Below, piece after piece: positions 6,800-10,348 of a stretch of DNA of 10,348 nt; positions within the stretch are counted from its first letter, which is position 1; each line of letters starts with the position of its first letter. A program made the position numbers and the translations under genes. The stretch is taken from positions 1 to 10,348 of the forward strand of contig JAJYJD010000116.1 of NCBI GenBank assembly GCA_021789755.1. The letters are read 5' to 3'. The stretch comes from Bacteroidota bacterium. GTDB taxonomy: Bacteria > Bacteroidota > Ignavibacteria > Kryptoniales > JAKASW01. Below the pieces are notes generated by a model, which was not told the origin of the DNA, searched no databases, and saw nothing but the letters and a program-made list of their open reading frames with translations.

Positions 6800-6851
6800 A
6801 TTACCCCTTTTACTAATATAACATTGGACCACTTTTTGGGGGGCACGTCAG
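6800..6851. repeat. Solitary IS-like end, copy A of a 52-bp repeat
   Basis: The segment starts ATTACCCCTTTTACTAATAT and ends GGGGGGCACGTCAG. It recurs at 10022-10073 in the same orientation with only two mismatches (C/T at 6807, G/T at 6829). Read inward on the minus strand from 6850 it begins TGACGTGCCCCCCAAAAAGTGG, similar in layout to the IS3 right end that finishes at 6798. It therefore looks like a second IS terminus abutting the first. Its outer edge coincides with the truncation point of the IS110 fragment. Confidence 0.75.
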
Positions 6852-7036
6852 CACAACCAGTACCAGCCGGTAGTGGATTCGACGGCGGCGCGATGCCGAT
6901 CTGGCCATTGGCGAAAGTAAGTAAGGATGGCTGCGGGATCCGTCTTGACTCTTGAACGTGCAACTACAGTTCCATTCTCATTGACAGTGCAGAGGGCAAT
7001 GACGCATCGATGAAGATCAATGCCAGTGTACAACAT
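6848..7036 (-). pseudogene. IS110-family (DEDD) transposase, N-terminal remnant
   Basis: From ATG 7036 the fragment reads MLYTGIDLHRCVIALCTVNE and continues to AAVESTTGWYWL, the N-terminal RuvC-like half-domain of IS110-family DEDD transposases. D7 and E53 are the first two acidic catalytic positions; the remaining Asp pair and the C-terminal domain are missing. The frame breaks after about 61 residues, where it meets copy A of the 52-bp repeat, and the TGA stop is supplied by that repeat. The start has an excellent SD (AAAGGAG, six bases away). A second ATG at 7093, also with AGGAG, would add 19 unconserved residues and is less likely. A full-length protein would be several times longer. Confidence 0.85.
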
Positions 7037-7178
7037 AGGTTTCTCCTTTAGGTTTGTGAGATGTGGCGAGATTTTGTTTTGAAAATTTATCATAGCTACT
7101 CCTCTCGACTTAAAGGAGACCTTTTTTAAAATATCATTGGTGCATCAAGCGGGAAAGAGGTTAATACGGCCCTAGTTT
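7037..7178 (-). other. Upstream region of the IS110 remnant
   Basis: This gap separates the IS110 start from the 3' end of the permease gene. In the IS110 group the left-end noncoding region encodes a structured bridge RNA that guides recombination, which is established knowledge. Part of such a region could survive here, but the 142 bp available is short and I could not confirm a fold. A weak stem, AAAGG/CCTTT (7112-7124), followed by T's reads as a minor plus-strand terminator-like element. Confidence 0.3.
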
Positions 7179-9533
7179 CTATTGATACTGTAATGATTTG
7201 GCCGGATTTGCCAGCGCGGCTTTTATTGCGCTGATGATGATCGTAATTACCGCTATTAGAAATATAGATGCAGCTGCCAAAATGAGAACCCACGGATTTA
7301 TAGGTGTCCTATAGGCGAAGTTCTCAAGCCATTTAGTCATCGCATAATATGTAATCGGCCAAGCAACGAAATTCGCTATCACGATAAGCCATGAGAAGTC
7401 ACGCAAAAACATCGAAACGATCTGAGTCAACGAGGCACCAAGGACTTTTCGAATACCTATCTCCTTAGTCCGCTGTTTCGCGGTGAATGACACTAGGCCG
7501 TACAGCCCAAGACACCCCACCACAATTGCGAGACCAGCAAATAGTGCAATTAGCGAACCCAACTGTTCTTCCGACCGATACAAGTTATTCAAGTCTTGGT
7601 CTAAGAAATTGAATTCAAACGGAGCATCTGGAACGATCTGATTCCAAACTGATCGGATTTGTGCTATGGAGCCAGTATAGTTGCTCGGTCTGATTCTCAC
7701 CAACATATTGTAGAACATTGAGGGCTTATACCAGTAGATTGTCGGCGAGATCTTGTCTCGCATTGAAGAGAAATAGACATCTTTCAAAACACCCACAACC
7801 AAACCCGTATCTCTTCCTGCGATGAGTTCCCGACCGACGGCAGCTTTCCAGCCAAGAACACCCACGGCTGCTTGATTCAACATGAATCCATGAAGTGTCG
7901 TAGGAACTTGCTTGGAGAAAATTTCTCCATCGATGATCTTCATCTCTAATGTGCGAAGGAATCCGCCATCAATGGAATTCCAGCGCATCTGAAATGATCG
8001 ACGGGAAACCGGGTCAACGGTCATCACGCTTCCCATACTTTGACCAGGCTCATACATTGCCGCACCAACGCCAACGATCCCAGGCTTTTCAGTAAGTGCA
8101 GTCTTTAGTCTCATGTACTCATCCTCAGATTGGATCGAAATCATGATGACAGCACTTTTATCAAAACCTAAATCCTTGTTCACCATGAAGTTGAACTGTT
8201 TTTCGATTACTACTGTTCCGGTGATAAGTCCAATTGAAACTATGAACTGAAATATGACTAGTGCTTTTCGCAGGTTTAACTTCGAGTGTGCAGAGACAGT
8301 AAGGTTGCGGAGCGCTGACGATGCGGAAAAGGATGATAGGTAGAAAGCCGGATAGATACCCGAAATAATTCCTGCGAGTACCCCGACGGTAACCACCGAT
8401 AAGATAGGTCCCACACCAATGAAGCGGCTTATAACATTCTCACCCGCGATATTCCTGAATGCGGGCATGGCAATTTCAGCGATTGTAATTCCCACTAATG
8501 TCCCTACAAAAGCTATCATTGTCGATTCCACTAGAAGCTGAACGACAAGCGGGAGCCGTGTGGCACCAATGGCCTTCCTAACGCCAATCTCCCTAGCCCT
8601 GTTCAAGTATTGAGCGATAGAGATGCTAGTGAAATTTGCACCAGCAACGATCAGAACAAGTATTCCGATCAGTGACAGTATATCTATACTCTGCATGTCC
8701 ATGTTCGGCTCCCACTCAAATCGCAGATGGGAATGAAGATGGATAGCACGGAGTCGTTGGAGAACAAACTTGAATTTTCCCCCCGGCATATCTCCACTAT
8801 ATTCGTGGGCAAGGGTGGGCAATTCGCGCTGGAAGGATACTTCGGAATCTTGCTTTTTCAATAGAAGGTAAGTGTAACAATTCACACTATCTTGACCACC
8901 GAGTATCTCCCGCGCGTTTTCGAACGGTATCAGCATGTCAAAGCCGAAGTGTGAGTTGAGAGGCACATTTTTCATGACTCCGCTCACCATGAAGGGGATG
9001 AGTTTCCCCCCGTTGTCTATTGTAAAGGTTTTGCCAATTGAGTTGACTGTTCCGAAATATCTCAATGACGCATTTTTCGTGAGCACTGCAGACTGCGGCT
9101 CGCTCAGAGCACTGCGCTTGTCTCCTGCGATAAGGTGGAAAGTGAAAACTCTGAAAATCGTTGAATCAGAAAGCGCGATGCCCTTGTCAATAAATCGCAT
9201 GCTGCCCCGCAAGACATAGCAATCCCAAAGGGGGATCAATCTGCATACCTGAGATATCTGAGGGGATTCTGATTGGAGTAATGATGCTGCTCTGGCTTGC
9301 ACCCATGCGTAGCCAACAGGAGGCGAGTTTGGACTGAACCTATATTCTGTGGTCAATCTATAGATACGATCCAGTTTCTTGTTATATGCGTCGAAGCTGG
9401 CTTGGTAATTGACATATGAGAATATGATAGTAAAACAGGTAACACCTATCGCCAAGCTGAAGATGTTAAGTAATGAATAGCCCTTATGCCGGCCAATGTT
9501 ACGGAGGGAAGTCTTCAGGTAGCTCGTCAGCAT
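7179..9533 (-). CDS. FtsX-like/MacB-type ABC transporter permease
   Basis: This complete 784-residue inner-membrane protein has the duplicated FtsX-permease layout. An N-terminal TM helix (about 21-41) is followed by a periplasmic MacB-like core (about 42-280) and four TM segments near 284-306, 332-352, 376-398 and 425-445. A second periplasmic core (about 446-655) and three last TM segments near 659-680, 710-731 and 748-770 complete it. Each half carries the cytoplasmic coupling motif, REIGVRKAIGAT (314-325) and KEIGIRKVLGAS (690-701), and the C-terminus NPAKSLQYQ is family-typical. Such proteins transmit ATPase-driven movement to the periplasm, for peptide or lipoprotein handling or efflux. 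The matching ATPase is not in the window, so the substrate cannot be assigned. ATG 9533 follows GGAGG at seven bases. Sampled GC is lower than in the left-hand genes. It stands alone between IS remnants. Confidence 0.93.
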   Translation of the reverse strand: MLTSYLKTSLRNIGRHKGYSLLNIFSLAIGVTCFTIIFSYVNYQASFDAYNKKLDRIYRLTTEYRFSPNSPPVGYAWVQARAASLLQSESPQISQVCRLIPLWDCYVLRGSMRFIDKGIALSDSTIFRVFTFHLIAGDKRSALSEPQSAVLTKNASLRYFGTVNSIGKTFTIDNGGKLIPFMVSGVMKNVPLNSHFGFDMLIPFENAREILGGQDSVNCYTYLLLKKQDSEVSFQRELPTLAHEYSGDMPGGKFKFVLQRLRAIHLHSHLRFEWEPNMDMQSIDILSLIGILVLIVAGANFTSISIAQYLNRAREIGVRKAIGATRLPLVVQLLVESTMIAFVGTLVGITIAEIAMPAFRNIAGENVISRFIGVGPILSVVTVGVLAGIISGIYPAFYLSSFSASSALRNLTVSAHSKLNLRKALVIFQFIVSIGLITGTVVIEKQFNFMVNKDLGFDKSAVIMISIQSEDEYMRLKTALTEKPGIVGVGAAMYEPGQSMGSVMTVDPVSRRSFQMRWNSIDGGFLRTLEMKIIDGEIFSKQVPTTLHGFMLNQAAVGVLGWKAAVGRELIAGRDTGLVVGVLKDVYFSSMRDKISPTIYWYKPSMFYNMLVRIRPSNYTGSIAQIRSVWNQIVPDAPFEFNFLDQDLNNLYRSEEQLGSLIALFAGLAIVVGCLGLYGLVSFTAKQRTKEIGIRKVLGASLTQIVSMFLRDFSWLIVIANFVAWPITYYAMTKWLENFAYRTPINPWVLILAAASIFLIAVITIIISAIKAALANPAKSLQYQ

Positions 9534-10021
9534 CTTGATCCTCCAATTGTCGATAGTACAAACAACACAGTTCAGAAGAAAAGTGAAAACTCAGAATAGA
9601 AACTGATAAAGTCATGCGCTTTCTTGCGCTCCATCTGTTCTTTCGCGATTCACACTTCTCTCCGTTCATCTGTATTTTCAATGTGCGGTGTTTACCGTGT
9701 AGCTGCTTTGTCACTGAATTTGCTGGCGTCACATAATTTATATTTTATGCGACAATTGCAAAAAGCAAGAATCACCATCATTGTAGACAAGAGAATTCTC
9801 GGCAGATACAGTTTTGAGGACTCTGGAAATAAATGTTGCTCATGCATGCTAAGTCTACTCACACGGAGATAAGCGATACAAGACCATGATACCTACGCAT
9901 TCATATAAACTGGAATCTCTCGAAAACAATTCCGCGACAGACTATGAAGTACTCTTCCTTTAGCTCCTTGATAACATCTCCGCGCTTCGAGATCATTGGT
10001 TCATTTTTCAAAACCAGTCAG
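9534..10021. other. Noncoding region upstream of the permease
   Basis: These 488 bp hold no gene I can support. The open frames are short, lack ribosome binding sites and resemble no protein family. It should contain the permease promoter, but I could not identify a convincing one. Just inside the second 52-bp repeat, a 31-codon minus-strand frame starting MISKRGDVIKELKEEYF might be a decayed coding remnant, but it is too short to call. Confidence 0.5.
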
Positions 10022-10073
10022 ATTACCCTTTTTACTAATATAACATTGTACCACTTTTTGGGGGGCACGTCAG
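10022..10073. repeat. Solitary IS-like end, copy B of the 52-bp repeat
   Basis: This is a direct copy of 6800-6851 with two mismatches. It keeps the outer GGGGGGCACGTCAG edge, and the sequences diverge abruptly immediately outside (TTCTCCACG here, CACAACCAG in copy A). Inside the element, similarity also fades. No transposase fragment adjoins it, so it is either a leftover end or a small nonautonomous unit. Confidence 0.75.
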
Positions 10074-10286
10074 TTCTCCACGGGTCAGGATTCTAATTCG
10101 GAGTTCAGAAAGTCGGGGGACAGTGGTGCTGCTTCGTTTTGAAGAGTCGTACGCCTCCCTGAAATCGAGGAGCGCCGGCCGCCTGGGGTCTGCCTTTCGG
10201 GCAAGCGGGTCGGCAGTCTGATTTTCCCGGGTCTATCGCCTGATTGGCTTGAAAAGAGGCTGTTTCGTAGGGTGACAAGAAATTCC
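10074..10286. other. Noncoding leader region at the right edge
   Basis: No gene is supported. A minus-strand open frame of 79 codons (10085-10324) overlaps the promoter and operator described next, has no SD and low-complexity composition, and is judged spurious. The stretch is GC-rich around 10150-10230 (GCCGGCCGCC, GGGCAAGCGGG), unlike the AT-rich sequence left of the repeat. Confidence 0.4.
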
Positions 10287-10315
10287 TTGACATTAGTCGA
10301 CTGAGAACCTATCTT
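10287..10315 (+). promoter_or_regulatory. Sigma-70-type promoter for the right-edge gene
   Basis: A perfect TTGACA (10287-10292) is followed after 17 bases by TATCTT (10310-10315), a 4/6 match to the -10 consensus. Transcription would start near 10322 and reach an ATG at 10337. The -10 element overlaps the left arm of the dyad at 10313-10335. Confidence 0.5.
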
Positions 10316-10335
10316 GATATACAAGGTATACCAAG
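10313..10335. promoter_or_regulatory. Dyad operator, GTATAC type
   Basis: CTTGATATAC (10313-10322) and GTATACCAAG (10326-10335) are inverted repeats with 9/10 matching bases around a 3-bp spacer. The dyad lies over the -10 element and transcription start and ends one base before the start codon, an ideal place for repression. Dyads with TTG/GTATAC/CAA arms are typical of GntR-family regulators and could indicate autoregulation. The assignment to GntR is inference; the dyad itself is clear. Confidence 0.6.
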
Positions 10336-10336
10336 C

Positions 10337-10348
10337 ATGACGAGTCGT
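10337..10348 (+). CDS. Start of a gene leaving the window
   Basis: ATG at 10337 begins a frame reading M-T-S-R up to the edge. It is preceded by AAGG (10323-10326) ten bases upstream and by a promoter-operator pair directed at it. Nothing can be said of the product. By position it may be a transcription regulator or the first gene of a regulated operon. Confidence 0.4.

Noticed and set aside
6581..6955. Plus-strand 124-codon open frame over the IS debris
   Set aside because: It is out of frame with the IS3 transposase signature and crosses both IS ends and the IS110 fragment, so it is a chance frame.
9499..9732. Minus-strand 77-codon frame overlapping the permease start
   Set aside because: It has no SD or hydrophobic or domain pattern, and it overlaps the well-supported permease start.
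10085..10324. Minus-strand 79-codon frame
   Set aside because: Low-complexity content, no SD, and it covers the plus-strand promoter and operator, which are better supported.

Overview
The window looks like chromosomal DNA of a bacterium from the Bacteroidota/Ignavibacteriota side of the tree. The main reasons are a large secreted protein with a type IX secretion (T9SS) C-terminal tail of the NPFNPST...G(L)PSGVY(F)Y type, a probable DUF4905-family protein (a family I know mainly from Bacteroidota), and a long FtsX/MacB-type permease of the kind common in these phyla. Starts mostly carry ordinary Shine-Dalgarno sequences. Sampled stretches are GC-richer on the left (about 57% around 1.4 kb and 4.5 kb) than inside the permease on the right (about 40-48%).

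Layout. (1) Positions 1-3756, minus strand: a compact run of three genes read right to left. These are a small putative exported protein of unknown function (3361-3756), an 822-aa T9SS cargo protein with about twelve Asp-box repeats (892-3360, with its start directly abutting the previous stop), and a DUF4905-like protein (1-835, cut by the window edge). A perfect 15-bp-arm palindrome separates the last two. (2) Positions 3987-5717, plus strand: a two-gene unit of a HEFGH zinc-peptidase-like protein and the PLP-homeostasis protein YggS/PLPBP. Only three bases separate the genes, and yggS most likely starts at TTG. (3) Positions 5718-6298: noncoding DNA with a CACGGAG-type imperfect inverted repeat, then a complete minus-strand tRNA-Asp(GTC) with encoded CCA and a clear intrinsic terminator. 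(4) Positions about 6299-7178: an insertion-sequence graveyard holding a 54-codon C-terminal scrap of an IS3-family transposase with its right terminal repeat, a solitary second IS-like end, and a 5' scrap of an IS110-family transposase. (5) Positions 7179-9533, minus strand: a complete 784-aa FtsX-like ABC permease. (6) Positions 9534-10348: about 490 bp without a gene, a second copy of the solitary IS end in the same orientation as the first, then at the extreme right edge a promoter, a strong dyad operator and a start codon for a gene running out of the window.

How the parts relate. The left operon delivers a beta-propeller-like cargo protein to the surface or outside of the cell. The peptidase/yggS pair is housekeeping-like. 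The permease segment is bracketed by two direct copies (50/52 identical) of the same IS-like end and has lower GC, so it may sit on acquired or rearranged DNA beside the tRNA gene. I see no complete mobile element, no CRISPR array and no obvious new multi-gene defence or biosynthetic system. The most checkable unusual signals are the duplicated IS end, the right-edge operator, the 846-877 palindrome and the small coupled exported protein.
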